This document shows, piece by piece, positions 7,672 to 16,503 of a DNA stretch of 53,675 nucleotides; the stretch's first letter is position 1, and every line of letters starts with the position of its first letter. Under the pieces are notes generated by a model. The model was not told where the DNA came from, did not search any database, and saw only the letters and a list, made by a program, of their open reading frames with translations. The position numbers were made by a program, and so were the translations under genes. Source of the stretch: an uncultured Alphaproteobacteria bacterium (lineage in GTDB: Bacteria > Pseudomonadota > Alphaproteobacteria > RF32 > CAG-239); contig CALYBB010000050.1 of the NCBI GenBank assembly GCA_944393715.1, positions 1-53,675 on the forward strand. Reading direction: 5' to 3'.

Positions 7672-9098
7672 TCCTTACCGTCAAAAACCGGCAGATAAAT
7701 AGTAAAGGTTGTTCCGTTATAGCCGTTTGAATTAACCGTAATGTTTCCCTGATGTCGGATAATAATGTGTTTGGCAATCGCCAACCCGAGTCCGGTTCCC
7801 TTAATATTTTGGTCTTTATGCTCCTGCAGGCGATAAAAACGCTCGGTCAGTCGCGCCAGTTTTTCTGCAGAAATTTTTGCCCCTTTGTTATTAACGGAAA
7901 TAGCCACCGCTTTTCCCTTTGCTGTTTTAATTGTTTTTGACGGAGGAATCTTATCGGCATTATTAATGCGGATGGTTATTTCTGTTCCCGATATGCCATA
8001 CTTAATGGCATTATCGGCCAGATTTTGCACAACCTGACGAAGTTGTTGCGCATCGGCTTTTACAGGGTGTATCGTCGCATCTTTAATGACATGAAAACGC
8101 ATGTTATGTTCTTTAGCTCTTATTTCCAGAGATTTGACAACATCATCCACAATTTCTTCAGCATCAGCTTTTTCTTGCGGATGCTCGTCCTGATTTAGCT
8201 CAATTTTGGACAGAGACAAGAGATTCTCAATCAGATCAGACATATATTCAGCTTGATCAGCAATAATTTGCAAAAATTTTTTTTGCGCATCCGGATCATC
8301 TTTGGCTGATGTTTGCAATGTTTCTACAAAACCTGAAATAACGGCAAGAGGCGTCCGCAATTCATGGCTGGCATTGGCCACAAAATCTGATTGCATTTTT
8401 TCAATTTTCATCGATTTTGTCAGGTCATAAATAGAAATAACCGCCACGGCACGGCCTTTCGACAGCCAAGGAAGTTGCTTGATGTGGGCATAAAATTTTT
8501 GGTCAACCGGTTTCTCGACATAAAATATGAGGTTCTCAGAAGAACTTTCCTTATTAAGAACTCGTGACACCGCATTAATAAAATTGTTGGAATGAAAAAT
8601 CTGATCAATATTTTTATCGGTAATTTTATCACCGAAAGAAGCGCGTGCAGATAGATTAGCGCCCAAGATATTTCCTGCCCGATCAATCATAATGATCGGA
8701 TCAGGCAAACTATCAAGAACGGCAGTGTCTGAAATCGTTTGAGCCTCCAAAAGGTCGGCTTTTTGTGCCCAAAAATGGTGCATGTTATTAATGGCTTCAA
8801 CAAGTTCCTTGGTTTCGTCTTCGGACAAAGCCAACAGATCTTGTTCGTCAATATTGCCGCTTGTCAGCTTGGTAACATATTTTTTTATTTGTTGCAGCTC
8901 AAAAGTTAACGGAAACAACAGCGCAATATTAAAGAGTACAACCGCCGCCAGAGAAATAACCGCCAACATGGGATCAACCATATTAAAGGCAGCCAGAATA
9001 ATAAAGACCAGCGCTGTCGGAAAGCTCAAAAACAAAACTCTTTCGACAAACTGGGTGTTTTTCTCAAAACCCAAAGCCTCACGCGACTTTTTGAACAT
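7668..9098 (-). CDS. phoR: PhoR-like sensor histidine kinase with altered G1 box
   Basis: A membrane-bound sensor kinase of 476 residues. Two membrane helices at about 21-40 and 45-66 leave almost no periplasmic loop, as in PhoR. A HAMP-like stretch (70-115), a PAS domain (about 125-225), the H-box ASHELRTPL with His245, an N-box (NLADNAIKYG, about 359-368) and GTGLGLA (434-440) follow. The G1 box, normally DxGxGI, reads VNNKGAKI at about 402-408, so the adenine-binding Asp is Asn. RLTERFYR is typical of the PhoR group. No response regulator or pst gene is adjacent, so the phosphate link is inference. It is divergent from mutS and its 3' end overlaps rnj. Confidence 0.85.
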   Translation of the reverse strand: MFKKSREALGFEKNTQFVERVLFLSFPTALVFIILAAFNMVDPMLAVISLAAVVLFNIALLFPLTFELQQIKKYVTKLTSGNIDEQDLLALSEDETKELVEAINNMHHFWAQKADLLEAQTISDTAVLDSLPDPIIMIDRAGNILGANLSARASFGDKITDKNIDQIFHSNNFINAVSRVLNKESSSENLIFYVEKPVDQKFYAHIKQLPWLSKGRAVAVISIYDLTKSMKIEKMQSDFVANASHELRTPLAVISGFVETLQTSAKDDPDAQKKFLQIIADQAEYMSDLIENLLSLSKIELNQDEHPQEKADAEEIVDDVVKSLEIRAKEHNMRFHVIKDATIHPVKADAQQLRQVVQNLADNAIKYGISGTEITIRINNADKIPPSKTIKTAKGKAVAISVNNKGAKISAEKLARLTERFYRLQEHKDQNIKGTGLGLAIAKHIIIRHQGNITVNSNGYNGTTFTIYLPVFDGKD

Positions 9099-9199
9099 CT
9101 GACGATTTCCACTATCTTAAAAAATGTTCTAGACCAAAACTTTCAAATATAATATACTTGCTAACAAGTTTAAAAATACTAAATTTTTGTTTGAACGAA

Positions 9200-11887
9200 A
9201 TGAAAAAAGATTTTGATTTTGATAAATTGGCTGCCTCAACGCCAATGATGGCTCAGTATATAAAGATTAAGCGCGAATATCAGAATTATTTGTTGTTTTA
9301 TCGGATGGGCGACTTTTATGAGTTGTTTTTGGATGATGCTGTTGAGGCTTCAAAAGCGCTGGATATCGCTCTAACCAAACGCGGCAAAGTCGAAGGTGAA
9401 AATATTCCGATGTGCGGCGTGCCGTTTCACGCATATGAGAGCTATCTAGCAAAGCTGATACGTTTGGGCTACAAGGTAGCCATCTGTGAACAGACTGAAG
9501 ATCCTAAAGAGGCCAAGAAGCGTGGCGGCAAATCAGTGGTTAAACGCGAGGTCATCCGATTGGTAACGGCGGGAACCCTGACAGAAGAACCTCTTTTAGA
9601 TGCCAAACGCAATAATTTTTTGTTAGCCGCAGCCGAAATTTCCGGTGAGCTCGGCATGGCTTGGGTTGATATCTCGACAGGCGAATTTTTTACCCAAAAA
9701 TTTGTTGTAAGCGGCAGCGAAGAAAGCGTCTTTTCGGCCGTTTTATCAAGACTTCAACCGGTTGAATTGGTTATTGCCGATTCTCATGTGCGGCGGCCGG
9801 ATCTTTTTTCCGTACTGAAAAATTATAAAGAGCAACTGAGCGTCTGGCCTGATGCACGTTTTGACAGCGCCGCGGCCAAAGAGCGTCTGCAAAAATTCTT
9901 TAAGGTCAATACGTTAGCCTCTTTCGGTAATTTCTCGCGTGCAGAAATCAGCGCCGCTGGTGTTTTAGTCGACTATGTTAAGACATCACAAAAAATCGGT
10001 ATGCCGTTGTTGTTGCCGCCGCAGAAGATTGATGAAGGCCGCATTGTTGAGATTGATGCCGCTACCAGAAGGTCGCTTGAATTGACAGATTCGTTATCTG
10101 GTGATAAGGCGGGAACATTATTAAAATCTTTAGATCGCACGGTAACCGGTTCCGGTGGCAGGTTGTTAGCATCTCGTGTAGCCAATCCGCTGAAAGACAT
10201 TGCCGAAATTAACCGTCGGTTGGATATGGTTGAATTTTTTGTCGGACGCCGAGAGCTTTGCAATGATGTCCGAGGGCTCTTAAAAGATACAGCCGATATT
10301 GGCCGAGCCGTGTCACGGTTGTGTGCCGGTCGCGGCGGACCGCGAGATCTGCTCAATATTAAAAATACGTTGGGTATTATTCCGAAATTACGCAATTTGT
10401 TGCATTTCAACACCAAAAATCAGGAAAGCATATTAACCGAAAAATCCGATGCATTAAACAAAACCGTTACCGAATTGGGAGAGCATTCTGCTCTGGTTGC
10501 CAAGCTTTCAGACGCACTTTCGGAGAAAGATTTGCCCCTTTTAAGCAGAGACGGCGGTTTTATCCGCTCTGGTTATTCTCCGGCGTTGGATGAGCTAAAA
10601 GTATTGAAAGATGACAGCCATAAGTTGATAGTCGAATTGCAGGATAAATATACGCAGCAAACCGGTATTTCGCATCTCAAAATAAAATATAACAATGTTA
10701 TCGGCTATTTTATTGAAATTCCGGCCAAACATGCCGCACAGATCATAGAGGACAAAAATTTTATTTTCCGCCAGTCAGTTCTGAACGCCTCGCGGTTTAC
10801 CACGGTTGAACTGACCGAACTTGAAGATAAAATTCGCGGCGCCGCCGAAAAAGCGCTGGCGTTGGAGCTGCAGCTTTACGATGAGCTAGTTAATTCTGTT
10901 AAGGCATCATCGGAAGACATCATCAAAACGGCCAATGCTTTTGCCGAGATAGATGTTGCAGCCGGTCTGGCGGATCTGGCGGTTGAATATGATTATTGCC
11001 GGCCAATTGTCGACGATTCTTACGCTTTTGAAATCAAAGAAGGGAGACATCCGGTTGTCGAACAGTTTTTGCATCGTGAAAATGCCGGTCCTTTTGTCAG
11101 CAACGATTGTTGCATGGAAGAAGCGCAAAGTAATCTGTGGCTGTTGACCGGACCAAACATGGCCGGTAAGTCGACCTATCTGCGCCAAAACGCCATTATT
11201 GCCATCATGGCGCAAATGGGGTCTTTTGTGCCTTGTAGCAGCGCCCGAATAGGAGTAATAGACAAGATATTTTCCCGCGTTGGCGCTTCTGACGATTTGG
11301 CGCGTGGTCGTTCAACTTTTATGGTTGAGATGGTTGAAACCGCCGGTATTTTGAATCAGGCCGGCGAGCGTTCTTTTGTTATTCTGGACGAAATCGGTCG
11401 CGGCACGGCAACCTTCGACGGCTTGTCAATTGCGTGGGCCGTAATAGAATATTTGCACGAAATCAACCGTTGCCGCACGCTGTTCGCCACACATTATCAC
11501 GAGCTTGCTTCGTTGAAAGGTAGGTTGTCTCGCCTCAGCCTTCATTGCATGAAAACCAAAGAGTTTAACGATGAAGTTGCCTTTTTGCACGAAGTAACGG
11601 ACGGAGCGGCAGACCGCAGCTATGGGATTCATGTTGCCAAGCTGGCCGGAATGCCAAAATCGGTTATTCGGCGGGCAGATCAGGTTTTGCACAATCTGGA
11701 GCATCAGGGAAAAGGCCTGTCGGTTAAAGACATTACCGAGGAGCTGCCGCTATTTGCCTCTGTTCTAGAAAAAACAAAACCGGAAGAAAAATCCCCCGTT
11801 GCCAAAGCATTAGAACAACTGAATCCGGACGACCTGAGTCCCAGAGAAGCGCTTGAAAAATTGTACGAACTTAAAAAAATGACATAA
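9200..11887 (+). CDS. mutS: DNA mismatch repair protein MutS
   Basis: MutS recognises mismatches and, using ATP, recruits MutL. The product has 895 residues from the ATG at 9200; an in-frame TTG at 9158 would add 14 residues without family similarity, so the ATG is preferred. The mismatch-binding motif FYRMGDFYELF is near the N-terminus. The C-terminal ATPase shows Walker A TGPNMAGKST (about residue 651), Walker B VILDEIGRG and FATHYHELA. The C-terminal tail with PREALEKLYELK is the usual dimer or tetramer region. It is divergent from the kinase gene and convergent with the rubredoxin operon. Confidence 0.97.
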   Translation: MKKDFDFDKLAASTPMMAQYIKIKREYQNYLLFYRMGDFYELFLDDAVEASKALDIALTKRGKVEGENIPMCGVPFHAYESYLAKLIRLGYKVAICEQTEDPKEAKKRGGKSVVKREVIRLVTAGTLTEEPLLDAKRNNFLLAAAEISGELGMAWVDISTGEFFTQKFVVSGSEESVFSAVLSRLQPVELVIADSHVRRPDLFSVLKNYKEQLSVWPDARFDSAAAKERLQKFFKVNTLASFGNFSRAEISAAGVLVDYVKTSQKIGMPLLLPPQKIDEGRIVEIDAATRRSLELTDSLSGDKAGTLLKSLDRTVTGSGGRLLASRVANPLKDIAEINRRLDMVEFFVGRRELCNDVRGLLKDTADIGRAVSRLCAGRGGPRDLLNIKNTLGIIPKLRNLLHFNTKNQESILTEKSDALNKTVTELGEHSALVAKLSDALSEKDLPLLSRDGGFIRSGYSPALDELKVLKDDSHKLIVELQDKYTQQTGISHLKIKYNNVIGYFIEIPAKHAAQIIEDKNFIFRQSVLNASRFTTVELTELEDKIRGAAEKALALELQLYDELVNSVKASSEDIIKTANAFAEIDVAAGLADLAVEYDYCRPIVDDSYAFEIKEGRHPVVEQFLHRENAGPFVSNDCCMEEAQSNLWLLTGPNMAGKSTYLRQNAIIAIMAQMGSFVPCSSARIGVIDKIFSRVGASDDLARGRSTFMVEMVETAGILNQAGERSFVILDEIGRGTATFDGLSIAWAVIEYLHEINRCRTLFATHYHELASLKGRLSRLSLHCMKTKEFNDEVAFLHEVTDGAADRSYGIHVAKLAGMPKSVIRRADQVLHNLEHQGKGLSVKDITEELPLFASVLEKTKPEEKSPVAKALEQLNPDDLSPREALEKLYELKKMT

Positions 11888-11912
11888 AAAAGACCGGATA
11901 TGATTCCGGCCG
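11886..11912 (-). terminator. Terminator of the rubredoxin operon
   Basis: The minus strand reads GGCCGGAATCATATCCGG followed by TCTTTTTT. The stem CCGGA/TCCGG has a short AT loop. It lies between rubredoxin and the convergent mutS stop and slightly overlaps the latter. Confidence 0.65.
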
Positions 11913-11924
11913 TAACAACAAAAT

Positions 11925-12059
11925 TTAAGCGTCGCGTTGTTCAAAAAATGACTTATCAACACCGCAAACCGGACAGGTCCAATCATCCGGCAGTTCTTCA
12001 AACGGCGTTTCTCCGTCATAGACATAATTACAAACAGTGCATACCCATTGTTTAGCCAT
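11925..12059 (-). CDS. Rubredoxin (44 aa)
   Basis: A very small iron-sulfur electron carrier. The four iron ligands form two pairs, CTVC (Cys7, Cys10) and CPVC (Cys29, Cys32). Around them are the family residues YVYDGE and [11 protein letters not shown]. The start ATG lies inside the end of the flavin reductase gene; the two share 8 bases (ATGGCTAA), which implies translational coupling. Together they look like the split form of a flavin reductase-rubredoxin fusion (Hrb type in anaerobes), which passes electrons from NAD(P)H to flavodiiron proteins or peroxidases. The final acceptor is not in this window. Confidence 0.95.
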   Translation of the reverse strand: MAKQWVCTVCNYVYDGETPFEELPDDWTCPVCGVDKSFFEQRDA

Positions 12060-12567
12060 TGGTTCTCTCCTTTATATGTTGTTGAAAACTTTTGATAACA
12101 TCGTCCTTAAAACTGTTGCGGTAATCCTCATACAGCAGACCGGCAGCATCACGGACGTTTTCCGCCGCCGTAATTTCGGCAATAAAAACAGTGTTGCTCT
12201 CAAAGGCGTATTGTGATACCACCTTGGCAGTAATATGCGCCAAAGCCTGTGGCAAAACCGGCAGATTGTTTAACTCAGAAAAGTTGACACAGTCCCATTT
12301 ATTGATATTTTTACTCGACTGGAAACCAAAGTTTGCCACCACAAACGGGTCAATATCTTTCGGCAGAACCGACAATGAGAATTCACGCCTCTTTTCAACA
12401 CAGGCCTTTGTGTAGCTGGCATTGTTGCAGGAGAGAACCAGCGCACAAGGCTTATTCGCGGCAATCATTACGGCGTCGACAATACTGCCTACGGGACGGT
12501 TACCATCCTTAGCGCCCAAGACATAAAGTCCAAGCGGTATTTTATAAAGAGCATTCCAGTCAATCAT
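12052..12567 (-). CDS. Flavin reductase-like FMN-binding protein
   Basis: A 171-residue protein of the FMN-binding split-barrel (flavin reductase-like) family. The N-terminus [18 protein letters not shown] resembles the start of flavoredoxin and Hrb proteins. The middle [20 protein letters not shown] and FGFQSSKN are the usual flavin-site regions by position. It overlaps the rubredoxin gene by 8 bases, so its likely role is to reduce rubredoxin, or to be reduced with it, in an oxygen- or NO-stress pathway. That role is inferred from the Hrb fusion proteins. It is the fourth gene from tRNA-Pro in a same-strand run. Confidence 0.85.
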   Translation of the reverse strand: MIDWNALYKIPLGLYVLGAKDGNRPVGSIVDAVMIAANKPCALVLSCNNASYTKACVEKRREFSLSVLPKDIDPFVVANFGFQSSKNINKWDCVNFSELNNLPVLPQALAHITAKVVSQYAFESNTVFIAEITAAENVRDAAGLLYEDYRNSFKDDVIKSFQQHIKERTNG

Positions 12568-12619
12568 ATTTTATTTCTCCCCTTCCATTAATATAGCATC
12601 ATAAATGACCGATGCAAGC

Positions 12620-13087
12620 TTAATTGTGTGATGGCGTTTTTGCATCTTTGGATGTTGTTGAAAAGCGCTTAGCAATAAAATTTTTGTGTGTTGCCCATAA
12701 AAGTCCGACCGCTAAAATAACAACATATACATAGCTCATATAATAAGCAAAACGCATGCTTGGAGTCGGATGCCCTTTTCCTATATATTGACCGGTCAGA
12801 ACTTCGTACTCGTGAGCAATTCCGCAAAAACCAAAGACAATAAGCCCAAAATATTTGGCAGTTCCGAGAGCCTGCAGATAATCGGAAATTACCGAATGCT
12901 TGCATTGAAAACGTGTTAACCAGCCGAATTTCCCTCTAAAATACAAAAGAATCAGTAAAATCATGAAACAGATAAAGAGCACATCATCAAGCCGCAACAA
13001 ATAAAATTTCCTCAAATGCGAGAATAAAAAGTAAATAACAAAATAAAAACCGGCTAATATCAACGCTTGTGGTATAAAAATCTTCAT
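12620..13087 (-). CDS. Unknown integral membrane protein (155 aa)
   Basis: I do not recognise this family. Four membrane helices can be seen at roughly residues 8-24, 34-50, 78-94 and 112-132, with a basic cytoplasmic-looking tail (KRFSTTSKDAKTPSHN). The segment GIAHEYEVLTGQYIGKGHP lies between helices 3 and 4 and contains histidines and acidic residues that could be functional. It lies 28 bases after slyX and 52 bases before the flavin reductase gene on the same strand, so co-transcription with the redox pair is plausible. Function is not known. Confidence 0.7.
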   Translation of the reverse strand: MKIFIPQALILAGFYFVIYFLFSHLRKFYLLRLDDVLFICFMILLILLYFRGKFGWLTRFQCKHSVISDYLQALGTAKYFGLIVFGFCGIAHEYEVLTGQYIGKGHPTPSMRFAYYMSYVYVVILAVGLLWATHKNFIAKRFSTTSKDAKTPSHN

Positions 13088-13114
13088 AAAGCAGCCTTCT
13101 TTAGCATTGTGTTT

Positions 13115-13312
13115 TTAATAATGGGGCGGCGGTGTTTCTTCGGACAGAGGCTTAACAACATCTTTGTCCAGCATATCCGTCAAATATTTATTTATTTCAA
13201 TCAGCCGGCCAATTTCTTTGCCTTGTTCATAAACAATTTTACTCAGCTCATCCAATGCACGTTCATGATTAGCCAAGGCTGTTTCAATCTCAATCAGTCT
13301 TTGTTCATCCAT
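13115..13312 (-). CDS. slyX: SlyX family protein
   Basis: A short coiled-coil protein (65 residues) of unknown biochemical role that is widespread in proteobacteria. The heptad-like region ALANHERALDELS, then EQGKEIGRL, and the closing PPPHY are characteristic of SlyX. The chosen ATG follows AAAGGA by 7 bases; an upstream in-frame start at 13372 would add 20 lysine-rich residues that the family lacks. It is transcribed away from tRNA-Pro, just after that gene's terminator. Confidence 0.88.
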   Translation of the reverse strand: MDEQRLIEIETALANHERALDELSKIVYEQGKEIGRLIEINKYLTDMLDKDVVKPLSEETPPPHY

Positions 13313-13447
13313 TTCAGAATCCTTTTTTTGAATCTTTTCCAGCATAAAGCCGTCAAGTTTTTTTGGCAACAAATTTTTTTCAAATTACCGGATTATGCCA
13401 ATTATTAAAAAACGCACATAAAGTGAATAAATCTAACATCAACCACG

Positions 13448-13478
13448 AAAAAAAAGCCGCCTATCGGCAGCTTTTTTT
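13448..13478 (-). terminator. Terminator of tRNA-Pro
   Basis: The minus-strand stem AAGCTGCC/GGCGGCTT (one G-U pair) has a GATA loop and is followed by eight T. It sits just 3' of tRNA-Pro and before slyX. Confidence 0.75.
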
Positions 13479-13485
13479 GAATAAA

Positions 13486-13562
13486 TGGTCGGATTGACTG
13501 GACTTGAACCAGCGACCTCTTCGTCCCGAACGAAGCGTTCTACCAGGCTGAACTACAATCCG
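13486..13562 (-). tRNA. tRNA-Pro (anticodon CGG)
   Basis: A 77-nt cloverleaf on the minus strand. The acceptor stem is CGGATTG/CAATCCG, the anticodon stem is CTTCG/CGAAG with loop TTCGGGA (anticodon CGG), the T-arm is CTGGTTCAAGTCCAG and CCA is encoded. Confidence 0.95.
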
Positions 13563-13582
13563 CTATTTTACAACGCCTGTTA

Positions 13583-13610
13583 GTAATAACATATTTTTTT
13601 GAGAACTCAA
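13583..13610 (-). promoter_or_regulatory. Probable promoter of tRNA-Pro
   Basis: The minus strand reads TTGAGT (13605-13610), a 16-base spacer and TATTAC (13583-13588), about 20 bases before the tRNA 5' end. It is a moderate match to a sigma-70 promoter. Confidence 0.5.
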
Positions 13611-13754
13611 GCAAAAATTTAAAAAAAATAATAAAAACTTGTTCACTCTTAAAAATAACCAGAGCAATAAAAGAAAAAATATTTTTTTATTAATAATGTT
13701 CTAACTTTTTTTCGTTAAATTAAAAAATCAGGAATAAACTTTTTTTGAGGAAGT

Positions 13755-15071
13755 ATGTCAGAATATTCAACCGTTGAACTTTTATTGTTTCAACTTTTTT
13801 TGATCTTTTTAAATGCCGTTTTTGCCGGAGCGGAAATTGCTGTCATCTCAGTCAATAACAGCAAGCTCAAAAGGTTGGCCGATCAAGGAGACCGCCGTGC
13901 CAAGCGGTTATTGTCGCTGACAGTGCAACCGGCCAAATTTTTGGCAACCATTCAGGTTGGTGTTACGCTGGCCGGTTTTTTAGGCAGTGCTTTTGCTGCC
14001 GACAATTTTTCCGATAAAGTTACGGACTGGCTCATCTCTTGCGGTATCCCTCTGGCTCCTGCCAAGCTTGATGTGCTGGCAGTTATCGGCATCACGCTCA
14101 TATTATCCTATATTACGCTGATTCTCGGTGAGATTGTCCCCAAACGCGTTGCCATGAAAAATCCCGAGAAAATATCTTTGGCCGTATCATGGTTTCTTTA
14201 TGCAATAGCCGCAATTTCAACCCCGTTGATATGGTTTTTAACCGTTTCAACCAATGCAGTGTTGCGGCTTATCGGTATCAATCCCAATGCCGAAAATCGT
14301 AAAGTTACGGAAGAGGAAGTCCGCATAATGATTGACGCCTGCAGTGAGGGCGGTGGTATTGATGATATTGAAAAAAAGATGCTCAACAATGTGTTTGAGT
14401 TTGATGACAAACGGGTGCGTGATGTCATGACATACCGTTTGGATGTTGCCTTTTTGAACGCTGATGATTCGAAGCAAAAGTGGGAAAAAATAATGGTCAA
14501 ATCCCGCTATTCCGTCTATCCATTTTATCGCAGTACCAGAGATAATGTTATCGGCGTTATCACAATTAAAGATTATTTCAAGTACAAGCAATTTTCAGAA
14601 AATGAAATTATCAAAAAGGCAGTTAAACCGGCGCAGATAACGCTTGATACGCTGCATATTGACGAACTGTTTGTTAATATGCAAAAAAGCCGTAATCACT
14701 TTGCCGTTGTGGTGGATGAATACGGCAGCATCACCGGAATTGTTACCATGAAAGATCTTTTGGAAGAACTGGTTGGCGAACTCAGTAATGACACGGTTAT
14801 TCCGCCGGAAGGGCCGATGGTCGAAAAAATAGATGACCATACATGGCTGATTAAAGGGGCGGCCTCGCTCAAAGAGGTCTCTGAGGCATTAAAAATAAAA
14901 TTTCCGCCAAACGATTGCACGACTTTTGCCGGATGGCTGTTTGCACTGATGGACAACATTCCGCAAAACAAAAAAAATGTCAAACTACAATATGGCCGGC
15001 TGAAAATAAAAATACCGCAGATCAAATCTCGACGCATAGAAGAAGCAGTCGTCCGCTTGATGGACAACTAA
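13755..15071 (+). CDS. CNNM/CBS-domain membrane protein (HlyC/CorC, TlyC family)
   Basis: A 438-residue inner-membrane protein. The N-terminal DUF21/CNNM domain (about 1-190) has four membrane helices and the family motifs NAVFAGAEIA and LGEIVPKR. A CBS pair follows (about 215-340, with DVMTYR and VVDEYGSITGIVTMKDLLEE), then a C-terminal CorC_HlyC domain (about 350-435). Relatives are linked to magnesium or cobalt efflux; early naming as hemolysins is not well founded. The ATG follows GAGGAAGT, a strong ribosome binding site. It is convergent with the ybaK gene, one base apart. Confidence 0.92.
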   Translation: MSEYSTVELLLFQLFLIFLNAVFAGAEIAVISVNNSKLKRLADQGDRRAKRLLSLTVQPAKFLATIQVGVTLAGFLGSAFAADNFSDKVTDWLISCGIPLAPAKLDVLAVIGITLILSYITLILGEIVPKRVAMKNPEKISLAVSWFLYAIAAISTPLIWFLTVSTNAVLRLIGINPNAENRKVTEEEVRIMIDACSEGGGIDDIEKKMLNNVFEFDDKRVRDVMTYRLDVAFLNADDSKQKWEKIMVKSRYSVYPFYRSTRDNVIGVITIKDYFKYKQFSENEIIKKAVKPAQITLDTLHIDELFVNMQKSRNHFAVVVDEYGSITGIVTMKDLLEELVGELSNDTVIPPEGPMVEKIDDHTWLIKGAASLKEVSEALKIKFPPNDCTTFAGWLFALMDNIPQNKKNVKLQYGRLKIKIPQIKSRRIEEAVVRLMDN

Positions 15072-15072
15072 T

Positions 15073-15540
15073 TCAGCAACCTTTGCAAACATCAACCCAC
15101 TTGACGGGGCGGGCATATTTTTCAAGCTCTGCAAGCGACAGCTCAATGGCGCTGTTGCTGCTGCCGCAGGCCGGAAAAACCGTCGTGAAGCGCCTCAACG
15201 ATATGTCCAGATAAACTTTTATTCCGCAAGGAATTCCGAAAGGACAAACGCCGCCGACGCCGTGTCCTATCTTTGCTTCAACCTCCGGTGCCGGCAACAT
15301 ACGGGCTTTTGTACCGAAAGCGGCCTTATATTTGGCATTGTCGATCTTTACGTCACCGGCAGTTACAATCAAGATTGTCTCATTGTCCAGCAAAAAAGCC
15401 AATGTTTTGGCGATTCGTGCTGGCTCACAACCAAGCGCCGCGGCAGCCAGATCAACAGTTGCACTGGATGCATCAAATTCCATGATTTTATCTTCAATCC
15501 CGAAAGTCCTAAAATATTGCCGGACTTTTTCAATAGACAT
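15073..15540 (-). CDS. YbaK/ProX-type aminoacyl-tRNA deacylase
   Basis: A 155-residue editing-domain protein of the YbaK/EbsC family, which hydrolyses mischarged tRNAs such as Cys-tRNA-Pro in trans. Visible motifs are KTLAFLL (conserved lysine), TAGDVKID, GGVCPFGI and PACGSSNSAIEL. The gene overlaps the upstream glycosyltransferase by a single base, suggesting co-translation, although the functions do not obviously connect. Exact substrate is not assignable from sequence alone. Confidence 0.9.
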   Translation of the reverse strand: MSIEKVRQYFRTFGIEDKIMEFDASSATVDLAAAALGCEPARIAKTLAFLLDNETILIVTAGDVKIDNAKYKAAFGTKARMLPAPEVEAKIGHGVGGVCPFGIPCGIKVYLDISLRRFTTVFPACGSSNSAIELSLAELEKYARPVKWVDVCKGC

Positions 15541-16493
15541 TATTTCGTATCCTCCAAGCCGATTTTATCATCAATAATAAAAGAAGGCCGTTGCTTGACT
15601 TCCATAAATATTTTAGCCATATATTCGCCGATAATGCCGAGCGACAAAAGTTGCAGACCGCTAAACATTGTGATGATGGTTACAGTGGAAGCCCAGCCGA
15701 CGATAGTGCCTTGCAACGACCAGCGATAGATGACATAGGCAATAAAACACAAACTGATAAAACAAACAAAAAATCCGGTAAAAGTAACCAGCCGCAGAGG
15801 AACGATCGAAAAATTAGAAATACCGTTCCATGCCAAAGCAATCATGCTCTTGAGCGGATATTTCGTCTCGCCGGCTGTTCGCGGCGTTCGGTCATAAAAT
15901 ACATTGGCTGATTTAAATCCGATTAGCGGCACAATGGCGCGCAAAAACAAATTGCGTTCGGGAAAACGTTTCAGCGTTTCGACGGCGCGTTTGGTCATCA
16001 TCCGAAAGTCTGCATGGTTATAGACGATATTCAATCCCAAAACTTTCAACAGACGATAGTAGAGCAAAGCCGTCGCCCGTTTAAAAAAGCTGTCGCTTTT
16101 TCGAGAATTACGCACGCCGTAAACAATATCGCAACCGTTTTTAACCACTTCATCAAGCATTTGTGGAATACAATCCGGATTATCCTGCAGATCGGCGTCA
16201 ATGGTAACATAGATATCGGCAGCCGTATCATACATTCCGGCCAAAATGGCGCTTTGGTGTCCAAAATTGCGAGAAAGTTTCAGCGCACAAAAAAGCTTAT
16301 TGTCGGCACAGGTATCGGCAATAATTTTCCATGTTTTGTCCTCACTGCCGTCATCAACAAAGCAAATCCGGCTGGCCGGTGATATTTTTTTGTTCTTTAT
16401 CAATCCCCTTAAAAGCGATTCCATTTTTTTTATTGTTCGAGGAAGGATTTCTTCTTCATTGTAGCAGGGCAGAATGATGATAAGCTTTTTCAC
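15540..16493 (-). CDS. GtrB/DPM-like polyprenyl-phosphate glycosyltransferase (family GT2)
   Basis: A 317-residue enzyme that probably transfers a sugar from a nucleotide donor to undecaprenyl phosphate at the inner membrane. The GT-A domain begins at once (IILPCYNEEE), with VDDGSEDKTW and the metal motif DADLQDNPD. Two C-terminal membrane helices (roughly 233-256 and 268-290) are as in GtrB/ArnC. The GTG at 16493 follows AGGAG and puts the first strand at residue 4; an upstream in-frame ATG at 16562 lies inside the methyltransferase gene and adds non-homologous residues. It follows that methyltransferase on the same strand. Confidence 0.9.
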   Translation of the reverse strand: MKKLIIILPCYNEEEILPRTIKKMESLLRGLIKNKKISPASRICFVDDGSEDKTWKIIADTCADNKLFCALKLSRNFGHQSAILAGMYDTAADIYVTIDADLQDNPDCIPQMLDEVVKNGCDIVYGVRNSRKSDSFFKRATALLYYRLLKVLGLNIVYNHADFRMMTKRAVETLKRFPERNLFLRAIVPLIGFKSANVFYDRTPRTAGETKYPLKSMIALAWNGISNFSIVPLRLVTFTGFFVCFISLCFIAYVIYRWSLQGTIVGWASTVTIITMFSGLQLLSLGIIGEYMAKIFMEVKQRPSFIIDDKIGLEDTK

Positions 16494-16503
16494 AATATTT
16501 CTC

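Noticed and set aside
9158..9199. Upstream TTG start for mutS
   Set aside because: It would add 14 residues without similarity to MutS; the ATG at 9200 gives the usual N-terminus.
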